Shown: one piece after another, positions 38,979-49,403 of the stretch | How the letters are laid out: every line of letters begins with the position of its first letter | Position numbering within the stretch: the first letter of the stretch is position 1 | Origin: Fidelibacterota bacterium | GTDB lineage: Bacteria > Fidelibacterota > UBA8477 > JABMPR01 | Direction of reading: 5' to 3' | Assembly: GCA_024278595.1 (NCBI GenBank) | Contig: JAJRSW010000011.1 | Location: 1-64,000, forward strand | DNA: 64,000 nucleotides | Position numbers and translations under genes: made by a program | Notes under the pieces: model-generated | Told to the model about the DNA's origin: nothing | The model's database searches: none | What the model saw: only the letters and a program-made list of their open reading frames with translations

Positions 38979-40031
38979 ATGAGTAAGATCTATGCCAATC
39001 CCTTTCGCTGGGGGAAAGCCGTAAGCGGTAGTCACTATATCGCACGTTCCGCTGAACAGGATCAGATCTGGACCGCCCTTGAAAAGCAGATCAATCTGAT
39101 CATTACTGGTCAACGAGGTACTGGGAAAACCAGTTTATTGCGGCATACACTCGGCAAAAGTTCAATCCCTTCAGTCTATCTGGATCTTAGTTTCGTCCTG
39201 AGTCGTGAAGATCTCATAAACCTGTTGTTGGATGCTGTGGTAAAGAGCTTCCCTGAGCTCATGCAATCTGAACAAGTTAAACTCCTGCGACCAGAGAATG
39301 GGACTGGAGCCTTCACACCTGTCTTTGATCTCTGGTACGATCAAGTAAAAGAAAGTGATCAAAAATTCATCCTTGTTTGGGATGAATTTCAGCATGTGGT
39401 GAAACTCAAGGATCATATCCTGGAGGACCTTAAGGTGGATCTCCGGGATCGACGGGATATCACCCATGTTTTTGTCAGTCACCGGCAGGATATTTTACAT
39501 GACATTTTCGATGATAAATTAAACCCTTTTTTCAAATCAAAGGCGATCCTGGTTCTCAATAATATTGAGACCAAAGCCTTCAATCGTTTCCTGACACAAC
39601 GGTTCCGCCGGATGGGTTTGAGCGATTTCGATCTGGCTGATACGGTCTTGAAATTCACAGAGGGGCATCCTCAAATGACTCAAAAATTTGCCCATGCGCT
39701 TGCAGAACTTTGGCTGGAAGGGTCTTCTACCCGCCTCATGGAGCGAACCATGAAAAAAATGCTGGAAAATCATGAGACCGCTTTTACCACCTGGTGGGAT
39801 AGTTTTAGGTTGAATGAAAAGCGTCTTTTCCTGGGTCTAGCCAGCGGATATTCCCATCCCACCGAATTGGAATTTATCAAAAGATTCAAATTATCTGCCA
39901 CCAGCACAGTTCACAACACTGTATTAAAGTTGTTGAGAGAGGGCTGGCTGATCAACCGGGATGAGGGCTATCACATCTACAATCCGCTTTTTGTCAAATG
40001 GCTCCAGCAGGGTAAGGGGCTTTCTTGGTGA
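38979..40031 (+). CDS. AAA+ ATPase (archaeal-ATPase / STAND-like)
   Basis: Walker A ITGQRGTGKTSLL; Walker B FILVWDEFQ; C-terminal winged-helix-like segment. Confidence 0.82.
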   Translation: MSKIYANPFRWGKAVSGSHYIARSAEQDQIWTALEKQINLIITGQRGTGKTSLLRHTLGKSSIPSVYLDLSFVLSREDLINLLLDAVVKSFPELMQSEQVKLLRPENGTGAFTPVFDLWYDQVKESDQKFILVWDEFQHVVKLKDHILEDLKVDLRDRRDITHVFVSHRQDILHDIFDDKLNPFFKSKAILVLNNIETKAFNRFLTQRFRRMGLSDFDLADTVLKFTEGHPQMTQKFAHALAELWLEGSSTRLMERTMKKMLENHETAFTTWWDSFRLNEKRLFLGLASGYSHPTELEFIKRFKLSATSTVHNTVLKLLREGWLINRDEGYHIYNPLFVKWLQQGKGLSW

Positions 40032-40873
40032 ACACCGTCTCACAATGGATCTCTGCTGATATTGATATCGCGGTTGAACACAAAGAGATCGCCATGGATT
40101 TTGCCCTGGCTCTCGGTGGCCTGGCCATTGTTGAAAAGGGATCCATCTTTCAGGTCAGCTACCCCCTGGATGATGATGTCCAGATGATCCTGGACAACTT
40201 GAGAACCTTCCTGAAAGATCTGGATCCCAGGGCCAGTCTGACTGAGGATGTGGTTGACCGGGAAAATTGGAATAAAAACTGGCAGGCCTACTTCAAGCCG
40301 ACAGTCATTACGAAGCAGCTTATCGTCCTGCCTGAGTGGGAGGAACCGGCTGGCTTTCCACAACGGGTCAAAACCCGCATCCGACCGGCCATGGCCTTCG
40401 GAACGGGCACCCATGAGACCACCCGACTCTGTCTTCAGATACTGGAAGCAGCAATATCAGGCCAGGAATATATGCTTGATGTAGGGACGGGGAGTGGTAT
40501 TCTGGGTGTTACTGCCCTTAAACTGGGTGCCTCCCAGGTAGACGCCATCGAGAACGACCCTTTTACAAAGGAAAATATTCAGGATAACCTGAAGCTGAAT
40601 GGGATTGAATCGGGGTTTAAGCTCCAGATCACTGAAACGCCCGTGCTTCACCCACCCTATGATCTCCTGGTTGTGAATATCATCCGGGCGCGACTTTTCC
40701 CGATCTTGCCCAAATATTTCCAGGCTGTCAGACCAGGTGGGCAGGTGATCGTCTCCGGTCTTCTGGTCAGTGAAGATGCAGAATTCCGGGGGCTATTGAC
40801 CAAGTCTCCCTGGACAATTGTTAAACCTTATACCAAGAATGAATGGATCGCTTACCTATGCACAGTAGAATAA
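40025..40873 (+). CDS. prmA: Ribosomal protein L11 methyltransferase
   Basis: RENWNKNWQAYFKP, IRPAMAFGTGTHETTRLCL, MLDVGTGSGILGVTALKLGA, YDLLVVNIIRARL. Confidence 0.9.
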   Translation: MVNTVSQWISADIDIAVEHKEIAMDFALALGGLAIVEKGSIFQVSYPLDDDVQMILDNLRTFLKDLDPRASLTEDVVDRENWNKNWQAYFKPTVITKQLIVLPEWEEPAGFPQRVKTRIRPAMAFGTGTHETTRLCLQILEAAISGQEYMLDVGTGSGILGVTALKLGASQVDAIENDPFTKENIQDNLKLNGIESGFKLQITETPVLHPPYDLLVVNIIRARLFPILPKYFQAVRPGGQVIVSGLLVSEDAEFRGLLTKSPWTIVKPYTKNEWIAYLCTVE

Positions 40874-41850
40874 AACAGAGTCCCCGCAGGGATAAAATAA
40901 ACTCAGGGAGCCGTAACGATCATGGGCACAGCGCCTACTCCCGGTCCACTGGATATCACATACCACGGATCTTGATCATATTTTTTTCAATTGTGTCCAT
41001 CCTGTTGTTGGTCATGTGCGATCAGACACCCACCACGTTTGATGAGGAACCTTTCCTGGATGATCCTGTTGATGGTAGCTTTGGTGTGGAAATCACTGCC
41101 TTTGAATTTGACTTTCCAACGCAGGAATTCTTCTTCTCCGTGGCTGTGATCAGCCCCCCGGAAGGTTTCAACATTCAGGCTCAATTACTGACTTCCCAAA
41201 CCGAATCCAGCATCATTGCTCTCAATGACCTGGGCTTGGAAGGCGATATTCAGACCCAGGATGGTTCCTATGACGGAAACTGGACCTTACCGGACTCCAT
41301 AGCGGCCCTGATGGACAGTCTCTGGACCCTGATGGTGACTACTGATCCTGGTCCAGAAGCCGCAATTCAAAATATCCAGCCGGAACGGCCGGCTCCTCCA
41401 GTGATCAGGGAAATAAGTCACCAAGATACGCTCACGCTCCTGACAGACGCTCTGGTACTTGATACGCTCAGGGTGACGGTCACCCATCCCAAAGGTCTGG
41501 ATGAGATCCGATCAGTAAGCCTGATGTCTCTCAAACCGGATGGCAGTTATGCCAATCTAGGCAACCCCATAACCCTCTACGATGATGGGGGGGCCGAATT
41601 GTCCGCTTACTGGGAAACCTGGGATATAATGTTAACCAGTGGTGATGAAGTTGCTGGTGATGGAATCTACAGTCTGGTTCTACCCCTGGAACCTGCTGCC
41701 CAAAACGGCACCTATTACTGGACCTTTAATTCACAGAGCTGGCTGGGTGTTGAGGCTGAAGCGATGGAGGATTCTCTGCTGGTGCTCCCGGCCCCCGGCC
41801 TGCTAAAATCCGACCAGGGCTTGCGTAGCCAGACCGGAGTCTTCCAGTGA
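40843..41850 (+). CDS. Exported or lipid-anchored protein with Ig-like region (start uncertain)
   Basis: Hydrophobic segment ILIIFFSIVSILLLVMCDQ; beta-rich body; stop overlaps next gene's start. Confidence 0.65.
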   Translation: MDRLPMHSRIKQSPRRDKINSGSRNDHGHSAYSRSTGYHIPRILIIFFSIVSILLLVMCDQTPTTFDEEPFLDDPVDGSFGVEITAFEFDFPTQEFFFSVAVISPPEGFNIQAQLLTSQTESSIIALNDLGLEGDIQTQDGSYDGNWTLPDSIAALMDSLWTLMVTTDPGPEAAIQNIQPERPAPPVIREISHQDTLTLLTDALVLDTLRVTVTHPKGLDEIRSVSLMSLKPDGSYANLGNPITLYDDGGAELSAYWETWDIMLTSGDEVAGDGIYSLVLPLEPAAQNGTYYWTFNSQSWLGVEAEAMEDSLLVLPAPGLLKSDQGLRSQTGVFQ

Positions 41851-43427
41851 AAATGATCCAGATACTACTCCTGATGACCCTTACGCTTTCCGTACAGGCT
41901 CAAATAATGCGACCCTCCCACTTTGCTTTGGCTGCTGATACTGTATATAGCGGCCTCATCGGCAGCAGTATCTCAGATATTGTTGGTCGGGGTGATACCC
42001 TCTGGCTGGGCTCAGGTCATGGACTCAGCGCCAGTTTTGACAATGGTGAATCCTTTGTCGGTTATTCCCAGCGTTTTTCCAATCTGGGACCTGGTGGTGT
42101 ATCTGCCCTGGCAGTGAGTGGCGATACGATCTGGGTGGCCATGGGTTTTGATACCACTACCTCACAGGGAACGTTGAAAGCAGGCGGTGGCATCAGCCGC
42201 TCTATGGATGGCGGCGCTTCCTGGACCTGGCTGGGGCAGCCCATGGATACGCTGAAAATGACCGTTGTAAATGGTGATACCAGTTACGCTAAATATTCAC
42301 AAATGAATGTCTGGAGCCAGCCCATTCTTAGTGTTGATGTGGTGACGCCCATTCAGAATATCACCTACGATCTGGCCTTCGATGGACAGCGTCTGTGGGC
42401 CACCTCATTTGGAGGAGGTCTGCGGGTTTCCAATGATCTGGGTGACACCTGGCAACGGGTTTTGCTGCCCTGGACCAATTTCAGCAAATTGGATTCAACC
42501 ACCATAAATGACCTTGAGCTGGACATTCAGGATGACCCTGAATATTACGCCCTTGATCCGTTGACCCATCTGAACCATATCACCTTTGCTGTTAAAGCCT
42601 GGAATGATACGGTCTGGGTCGGTACATCAGACGGGGTCAATCGCTCTTTTGACGGCGGCGCAAGTTGGGATCATTTCACTTTTCAGAATTCCAACATTTC
42701 CGGGAATTGGGTCATCGCCCTGAATCGTCAGCAGCTCGCGGATGGTTCAGAACGTATCTGGGCTTCTACCATCACCACCGGTGCTGGAGATGCAACCGGT
42801 TTTAGCTTTTTTGACAGTGCCACGGAATACTGGAGAGCACCCTTGCTTAACAATCGGGTCTGGAACATTGCTTCGGATGCACAGACCATTTATGCCGCAA
42901 CTGATGCTGGGCTCTGGAAATCCCGGGATGGTCTCAATTTTATTTTGTTACCAAATTACCATAGTCCGGACCGCTCAGCTGTGATCTACTCCGATGCTGT
43001 TTATTCGGTTTCAGTAAATGATGACGGTGCTCTATGGGTGGGCACTGGTGATGGTTTAGCCATCAGTTATAATGATGGACTCACCTGGAATATTCACAAG
43101 GCTCAGAGCAGTGCTGCAGATAATGATTTTTATGCCTACCCCAATCCCTTTACACCCAGATATGACAAGGTGCTGAATGGTCAGGGTAATTTGATCATCA
43201 AATTTACCGCCGAAGCAGGCACTGAGATCTCGATCTCGATCTTTGACTTTGCCATGCAGCGTGTCAAAGAGGTTCAGGTGGCAACGAACACACCCTATTC
43301 TGGATTCCAGGAACGTACCTGGAATGGACGCAATGAATTGGGATACCTGGTGGCCAACGGGACCTATTTTATCCGGATCGAAATTGATTCTCAGATCAAG
43401 TGGACGAAAGTGATGGTGATAAATTGA
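41847..43427 (+). CDS. Exported Asp-box (BNR)/propeller protein with T9SS-type C-terminal domain
   Basis: SFDNGESF, SMDGGASWTW, SNDLGDTWQRV, SFDGGASWDHF, SYNDGLTWNIH repeats; C-term YAYPNPFTPRYD...TWNGRNELGYLVANGTYFIRIEI...WTKVMVIN. Confidence 0.85.
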   Translation: MKMIQILLLMTLTLSVQAQIMRPSHFALAADTVYSGLIGSSISDIVGRGDTLWLGSGHGLSASFDNGESFVGYSQRFSNLGPGGVSALAVSGDTIWVAMGFDTTTSQGTLKAGGGISRSMDGGASWTWLGQPMDTLKMTVVNGDTSYAKYSQMNVWSQPILSVDVVTPIQNITYDLAFDGQRLWATSFGGGLRVSNDLGDTWQRVLLPWTNFSKLDSTTINDLELDIQDDPEYYALDPLTHLNHITFAVKAWNDTVWVGTSDGVNRSFDGGASWDHFTFQNSNISGNWVIALNRQQLADGSERIWASTITTGAGDATGFSFFDSATEYWRAPLLNNRVWNIASDAQTIYAATDAGLWKSRDGLNFILLPNYHSPDRSAVIYSDAVYSVSVNDDGALWVGTGDGLAISYNDGLTWNIHKAQSSAADNDFYAYPNPFTPRYDKVLNGQGNLIIKFTAEAGTEISISIFDFAMQRVKEVQVATNTPYSGFQERTWNGRNELGYLVANGTYFIRIEIDSQIKWTKVMVIN

Positions 43428-43435
43428 GAGCACTC

Positions 43436-44413
43436 ATGATCAATCGCGCAGGGCCCAGAACGGGCAAAATATTATTGAAACCAGTGGTTATGCTACTGTT
43501 CATCATGCTGGCGCAAAGTGGATTGGCTTCCGATCTGGGTGGCTTTACTGGAACCTCCTCGCGTTTCACCGCTGACCCATTATCTGCCGGAACGGGTGGC
43601 ATCACCCTGTTTATTAACAGCAGTACCAACAGCTACGCTCAAAATCCGGCTTCCCCGGCCTGGCTGACGCAACGCAGTTTTGATGCTGGAATGGTTCAAC
43701 TGTCTCTGGATCGCTACATCTATACGGTCAATGGGAGCGTGCCATTACCCCCCACTGCACGTTTAGGTCTGGGTTTGATCGCAGCTGGAACCAGAAATAT
43801 TGAGGCTCGTGATTCACGCGGCTACTATGCTGGTGATTTGAATGACAATGAGATGACCTATCTTCTGTCATTTTCCAATCGCTTTTCAGACAAACTGGCC
43901 TTTGGTCTATCCCTGAAACTACTTACCAAACGTTTCTCTTCAGAAGAGGATTTACTTGATCTTAAGGGCAGTGGTTTTGGGGCTGGCCTGGGAATCCAGG
44001 TAAAGCCTTTGGCGGGCAGTACTTTTGCACTGGCGATCAAAGATTGGAACAGCAGCTATAAGTGGAAGACCCAGGAGCTTTTTGAGCGCGGCAGCAGTTA
44101 CCAGGATGAATTCCCCCTGAGTTTGGCCTGGGGCTGGCTCCAGGAATTTGGTTCTACCGCTTTTGCTTTTGAGCATGACTATTACTTTATTGGCGAAAAC
44201 ATCATGCGAGTGGCAATCATGTGGCAGGGTTTGACCAAACTTAGCTTGAACGGGGGATTCAGTTATGAGGATGAAACTGTCATTCCCGGTGTAAGTGCTC
44301 GCTATGTGCTTAACTGGAAACAAGGACCACCCATGCATATCGATCTGGGCATCCGGAGTGGTATCAATGGTGAGGGCTTCCGAAACTATCTGGGATGGGG
44401 CGTGAATTTCTAA
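43436..44413 (+). CDS. PorV/PorQ-like outer membrane beta-barrel protein
   Basis: SRFTADPLSAGTGGITLFINSSTNSYAQNPASPAWL (PorV-type N-terminus), amphipathic strands, terminal F. Confidence 0.72.
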   Translation: MINRAGPRTGKILLKPVVMLLFIMLAQSGLASDLGGFTGTSSRFTADPLSAGTGGITLFINSSTNSYAQNPASPAWLTQRSFDAGMVQLSLDRYIYTVNGSVPLPPTARLGLGLIAAGTRNIEARDSRGYYAGDLNDNEMTYLLSFSNRFSDKLAFGLSLKLLTKRFSSEEDLLDLKGSGFGAGLGIQVKPLAGSTFALAIKDWNSSYKWKTQELFERGSSYQDEFPLSLAWGWLQEFGSTAFAFEHDYYFIGENIMRVAIMWQGLTKLSLNGGFSYEDETVIPGVSARYVLNWKQGPPMHIDLGIRSGINGEGFRNYLGWGVNF

Positions 44414-45243
44414 TGTTTAAACAGTTGATCATTTTACTAACAATTGCTAGCCTTGCGCTGAGTCAAAGTGGGTTTGATATCTTAAATACCCCCACTGATA
44501 CACGCGATGCAGCCCTGGGGATCAGTTTGAACCCAACGGTCAAACCAACTCGTATTCTCACTCATCCTGAGCACAATGTGACTTTAAGTGTCTGGAATTG
44601 GGTAGCGGATATTCAAGGGGCTTATCTGGGAATTGGACTAAAGAATGCTTATGTAAATGTACAAGCCATGCACAGCGGGGAACTGGAGTACCGCAATGAT
44701 ATCCCCTCAGAGGACCCACTTAGTACGTTTGAATATACCCTGTTCAACATGGGTGCCGCCCATGCCCACCAGTGGCAGCAGTTCACCTTGGGTCTTGGAG
44801 GAGAACTGATCTACGAGCGCAGTCTGAATGCCTCTGCTACTGGTATATCCTTTAATCTGGCTGGGGCCTATCAACTCAGTGAGAAATATCTGCTGGGAGT
44901 TGGGGTTCGTCATTTTGGCATTACTGGCAAGCTCGATGAAGAAAGCACCAGTTTGCCGACTGAGATCTGGGCTGAGCTCGATGTTAATTTTAACAAGTTT
45001 TCCGTGGTGACTGAAGTCAACAATGGCGCTATCCCGAACGCCATCGGACTGGTTTACCCCTTTTTGAATAGCTTTGAGATCATAGCCGGAATGCAGATCG
45101 AAGCCACTGATCCCGATCCCACGATCCATCCATCCGCCGGTTTCACGGCTGATTGGACCAGCTTCACTTTTGGGTATTCTATCTATCAGTTGGATCATAA
45201 TTTGGGACCACGTCATTTTATTACGCTTTATTGGAATTATTAA
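44413..45243 (+). CDS. PorQ/PorV-like outer membrane protein
   Basis: Signal peptide MFKQLIILLTIASLALSQ; DILNTPTDTRDAALGISLNPT; barrel strands; ATG overlaps upstream stop (TAATG). Confidence 0.7.
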   Translation: MFKQLIILLTIASLALSQSGFDILNTPTDTRDAALGISLNPTVKPTRILTHPEHNVTLSVWNWVADIQGAYLGIGLKNAYVNVQAMHSGELEYRNDIPSEDPLSTFEYTLFNMGAAHAHQWQQFTLGLGGELIYERSLNASATGISFNLAGAYQLSEKYLLGVGVRHFGITGKLDEESTSLPTEIWAELDVNFNKFSVVTEVNNGAIPNAIGLVYPFLNSFEIIAGMQIEATDPDPTIHPSAGFTADWTSFTFGYSIYQLDHNLGPRHFITLYWNY

Positions 45244-45377
45244 TTCGGTGAATTGGTTTGACACAAATTTCACGAATCAGCCAAATAACACTTTTTTTCG
45301 ATTCAGAGATGTCAAGCAGTTTAGGGTTGGGTGGGGAGAAATGATCAACAGATTGTTCTGGCGGGGAACAGGAAGGC

Positions 45378-46688
45378 ATGGCCATGGATAAAAAAACCAT
45401 CATCAAAGATTTTGAAACCCATGTCTCAGCGGGTAAGGCAGCCTTTTACAAAAAGTACGGAATGGATTTCGTTATGGGCAAGCGGGAAGGCTCATGGCTT
45501 TACGATATTGAAGGTCAGAAACGGCTTTTCAATTGCCATTCCAATGGTGGTGTCTTTAATCTGGGTCATCGGCACCCTGAAATTATTGAAAGCCTGAGAT
45601 CAGCGCTAGATGATCTGGACATTGGTAACCACCATCTCATGAGTCAGGAACGCGCTGTACTGGCCAAACAACTGACCGACAGCATGCCTAGTGATCTGGA
45701 TGTCTGTATTTTTAGCGTTGGTGGTGGTGAAGCTGTCGATCTGGCCTTGAAGATAGCCCTGGGTCATACGGGCCGACCGAAGATTATCTCTGCCACAGGT
45801 GGCTATCATGGCCATACTGGTCTGGCTCTTTCCGTGGGTGATGCCCAGTACCGGGAACCCTTCGGGATCGGGTTGACAGACATGGAGCAGGTGCCATTTA
45901 ACGATATAGCTGCTTTGGAAGCGGCCCTGGATGATCATGTAGCAGCCGTGATCCTGGAAACCATTCCAGCCACGCTGGGCATGGTCATGCCTGAACCGGG
46001 GTACCTGGAACAGGTCAGTGCTCTGTGCGATAAAAACGGCACGCTCCTGATCATGGATGAAGTCCAGTCTGGTCTGGGGCGAACTGGAAAACTGTGGGCT
46101 TTTGACCATGCCGGTATCACGCCTGATATGGTGGTGATCGGGAAAGGGCTCTCAGGTGGGATTTATCCCATTGCAGCCACTATCATTCGGGAACCGCTGG
46201 ATGCAATTTTCAGATCCAATCCTTTTATTCATATATCTACTTTTGGTGGTTCAGAACTGGGCTGTCGTGTTGGTCAAAAAGTGATGCATATCTCGACTGA
46301 TGAGGCATTTCTCCAGCGTGTCCAAGCCGCCGGGATCAAGTTGCGGGAGGGGCTGAAAACGCTCCGCAGGAAGTACCCGAAATTTTTTACAGGGATCCGC
46401 CAATCCGGTTTGATGATCGGCCTGGAGCTACGGGATGAATATTCGGGACCGGCTTTGACCAAGGCCGCCTATGATCAGGACTTACTCATGATCTACGCAA
46501 ATAATGACACTTCGATCTCTCAGTTCCTGCCGCCGCTGACCATTACAGATAGTGAAATCACGTTGGTGATGGGAAAATTAGACCAGGCTTTTAATTCAGC
46601 CCGAAAGATACGGACCGCTTTGGTGACCAAAGAAAAAGCCGGGAATTTCATGAAGCGGTTTTCCGGAAGAGACGATGGTAAAGCTTGA
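45378..46688 (+). CDS. Class III PLP-dependent aminotransferase
   Basis: FNCHSNGGVFNLGHRHPEI, SVGGGEAVDLALKIA, TGGYHGHTGLALS, LLIMDEVQSGLGRTGKLWAFDHAGITPDMVVIGKGLSGG. Confidence 0.92.
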   Translation: MAMDKKTIIKDFETHVSAGKAAFYKKYGMDFVMGKREGSWLYDIEGQKRLFNCHSNGGVFNLGHRHPEIIESLRSALDDLDIGNHHLMSQERAVLAKQLTDSMPSDLDVCIFSVGGGEAVDLALKIALGHTGRPKIISATGGYHGHTGLALSVGDAQYREPFGIGLTDMEQVPFNDIAALEAALDDHVAAVILETIPATLGMVMPEPGYLEQVSALCDKNGTLLIMDEVQSGLGRTGKLWAFDHAGITPDMVVIGKGLSGGIYPIAATIIREPLDAIFRSNPFIHISTFGGSELGCRVGQKVMHISTDEAFLQRVQAAGIKLREGLKTLRRKYPKFFTGIRQSGLMIGLELRDEYSGPALTKAAYDQDLLMIYANNDTSISQFLPPLTITDSEITLVMGKLDQAFNSARKIRTALVTKEKAGNFMKRFSGRDDGKA

Positions 46689-46871
46689 ACTGCGCGTTTT
46701 CACCACCAAGTGCACCAAGTACTCAGAGATGATGAAATGTAAAACCATATTTCCAAGGATAGCACTATCCGGAGTAGCAATTAATCGTCCGAGATCGCGT
46801 CAGTCATTTCGACAAGCGTGGTGGCACTCTTCCTTGGTGATGTGCAAACTGGTTTAGTGGAGAACAACAAT

Positions 46872-47786
46872 ATGAAGTTATCAAAAGAACGTCTGCAGGA
46901 ATTTGAGACTGGTTTGGATCCTCTGGATCCAGAAGCATCCCCCATCCCCTGCCATATTATGGGTTATGGTGAAATTTCAACGGTGTTGCAGATCGATCAT
47001 AACACAGAGCTGGTGGTTAAGCGAATGCCCATGTTCTCTTCTGGATCAGCAGCAGAAGCATACGCTGGGAATTACCACAATTATTGTGATCGGCTCCGAG
47101 CGGCTGGGTTGAATGTTCCTAAAGATACAACCTTAAGTGTAAAGGGTCATGGTAATATTACCGTCCTCTATATCCTGCAGCAGCAACTGCCACCAGAACG
47201 CTTTTGTCACAAGCTCATCCACTCAGAATCTGCTGGCTTTATTTCCGGGATGGTCGAACTGATCGTGAAAGAGATCGAGAAGGTTTGGACCTACAACACA
47301 GTGCATGAGCCTGAGTTGAAGCTGGCCATTGATGGTCAACTCTCCAACTGGGTCCTGCTGGAATCTGGTGACATGCTCTTTATCGATACCAGCACACCGT
47401 TGATGCTTGAGCAGGGCTTGGAGGTTTTAGATCCAGAACTTTTGATCCAAAGCGCGCCGTCCTTTCTACGCTGGCTCATTCGCTGGCAATTCCTGGATGA
47501 TGTCATGAATCGTTATTATGATCGCCGGTTGGTCTACACTGATCTCATCGCCAACCTGCACAAGGAACAGCGCCCAGAATTAGTGGAATCCTGGATCTCT
47601 GTGATAAATATCGCCACCCAGGCTTGCATGGAAGCTCTGGATAAAGAGCAGATCGAGGCTTATTATAAAGAGGATAAAATAATCTGGAGCCTGTTTCTCG
47701 GTTTAAGAAGATTGGATCGCTTTATTAAAACCAAACTGTTGGGACAGAGATATGAGTTTGTACTGCCGGGGAAGATCAAGCGTTGA
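46872..47786 (+). CDS. Uncharacterised kinase-like (APH/protein-kinase-like) protein, possibly DUF6206
   Basis: GYGEISTVLQIDHNTELVVKRMP resembles a P-loop plus VxK; IDGQLSNWVLLESGDMLFIDTSTP resembles catalytic-loop and D-x-[ST] segments. Confidence 0.55.
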   Translation: MKLSKERLQEFETGLDPLDPEASPIPCHIMGYGEISTVLQIDHNTELVVKRMPMFSSGSAAEAYAGNYHNYCDRLRAAGLNVPKDTTLSVKGHGNITVLYILQQQLPPERFCHKLIHSESAGFISGMVELIVKEIEKVWTYNTVHEPELKLAIDGQLSNWVLLESGDMLFIDTSTPLMLEQGLEVLDPELLIQSAPSFLRWLIRWQFLDDVMNRYYDRRLVYTDLIANLHKEQRPELVESWISVINIATQACMEALDKEQIEAYYKEDKIIWSLFLGLRRLDRFIKTKLLGQRYEFVLPGKIKR

Positions 47787-47984
47787 TTGGAAGAGTAGTT
47801 TTTGCTACGGATCTGCGTGAATGAGAAGCGTATTTGCGAGGTGGAAGGTAAGCGTGCGGAAATGGTTGCATCATACTTCCCTTCGACTCATCTGCGCCCC
47901 CTCGGAGCTACGCCAGGCAAGCGGGTTCAATGTCCAGTATCCAGTGTTTGAAAAAGAACTTTTCCCCAGCAGGAGTAAAAAATT

Positions 47985-49301
47985 ATGTGTGATACTTTTG
48001 TAGCCCTACCCTCTGTAACCCGGGATGGAAGCATGATCTTTGGGAAAAATAGTGACCGGGAAGTCTCCGAGGTCCAGCTATTGGAGCATCACCCGGAATG
48101 TCGGCATGACCCTGACGAAATGGTGGAGTGTACCTATATCAGTATTCCGCAGGTCGAAGAGACTCAGGCCATCCTGATTAGTCGTCCATTCTGGATGTGG
48201 GGAGCTGAGATCGGCGCCAATGAGCAGGGAGTCGTGATCGGGAATGAAGCGGTCTGGACTAAAATGCCTTTCCAAAAGGAAGGTGGTCTGACTGGAATGG
48301 ATCTCCTGCGCCTGGCTCTGGAGCGCCGGAGTACGGCACGGGGAGCCCTGGATACAATTACTGAGTTACTGGAAAAATACGGTCAGGGTGGCAATGGGGG
48401 TTACCGTAACAAAGCGTTTTACTATCACAATAGTTTCCTCATTGCTGATCCCAATGAGGCCTGGGTCCTGGAGACAGCTGGTCATCTTTGGGTGGCAAAA
48501 AAGGTGGAAGATTACTATGCCATAAGCAATGGTCTGACCATTGGTTCAGATTTCGATCTCATGCATGAGGACCTGATCTATCACGCCATGGAACAGGGCT
48601 GGGTCAAGAAGAAAGCGGATTTTCACTTTGCTAACTGCTATTCAGATAAATTCTACACCACCTTTTCGGCCTGTAAGGCTCGACGGGGTCGTGCTCATGA
48701 ACTACTTCGTCAGAAATCATATTCTCTGACAGATGCCTTTGATCATTTGAGAGATCACGGGCACAATGATTACCGCCCGGATACGCATTTTCTCATGGAT
48801 CAGGTCTGTGCCCATGCCGGGGCCAGCCCCGCCCGCCAGGCTGCTCAGACCACTGCGTCTCTGGTTGCTCATCTAACCCCGGGGCAACGTACTTATTGGG
48901 CTACTGCTACGGCCAGTCCCTGTACTTCGATCTTTAAACCGGTCTGGTTTGGTGAAAATCCTCTGCCAACCTCCTTTATAGGGGAGCAGGTGGATCTCTT
49001 TGATGATGATATCTTCTGGTGGCATCACGAGGAATTGCATCGTCACATTCTACAGGATTTTCAACACCGTCACGAGTTAGTGCGTAAGGAATTTGATACT
49101 TTGGAACAGCGTTGGCGTAAGGAAGCCGCTGTTGTTAATGATAAGGGACAAGCCACTCTCACAGCTGAAGCATTTGATCTGGAACGCGAGATCGCCGATG
49201 CGCTGATCGCCATGCTGGAGACAGAAACGGTTCAGCTTAAACCACGCTTCCCTTATCGGCATTTCTGGAACAAGCAGAACAAGCTGGTGGGGTTGAAATA
49301 A
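47985..49301 (+). CDS. Secernin / C69-family (Ntn-hydrolase) protein
   Basis: Starts MCDTFVALPSVTRDGSMIFGKNSDREVSEVQLLEHHP with Cys2; GANEQGVVIGNEAVWTK; SFLIADPNEAWVLETAGHLWVAKKV. Confidence 0.88.
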   Translation: MCDTFVALPSVTRDGSMIFGKNSDREVSEVQLLEHHPECRHDPDEMVECTYISIPQVEETQAILISRPFWMWGAEIGANEQGVVIGNEAVWTKMPFQKEGGLTGMDLLRLALERRSTARGALDTITELLEKYGQGGNGGYRNKAFYYHNSFLIADPNEAWVLETAGHLWVAKKVEDYYAISNGLTIGSDFDLMHEDLIYHAMEQGWVKKKADFHFANCYSDKFYTTFSACKARRGRAHELLRQKSYSLTDAFDHLRDHGHNDYRPDTHFLMDQVCAHAGASPARQAAQTTASLVAHLTPGQRTYWATATASPCTSIFKPVWFGENPLPTSFIGEQVDLFDDDIFWWHHEELHRHILQDFQHRHELVRKEFDTLEQRWRKEAAVVNDKGQATLTAEAFDLEREIADALIAMLETETVQLKPRFPYRHFWNKQNKLVGLK

Positions 49302-49304
49302 AGA

Positions 49305-49332
49305 GTCGAAAGTCGAAAGTCGAAAGTCGAAA
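49305..49332. repeat. GTCGAAA x4 tandem repeat
   Basis: Four exact 7-bp units right after the 49301 stop. Confidence 0.95.
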
Positions 49333-49403
49333 GTAAGGAGCTTCAACGGGGTGGTTATGTTATACTTTTTTCAGCTGTGGTTTTTTATTTCTTCCAGGAT
49401 GAG

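Noticed and set aside
44707-45273. 188-aa antisense ORF opposite the PorQ-like gene
   Set aside because: Overlaps a strong coding frame; composition looks like a reverse-frame shadow.
49077-49346. ORF MKLLTFDFRLSTFDSLF... on the minus strand
   Set aside because: Translation of the GTCGAAA repeat and antisense of the secernin gene.
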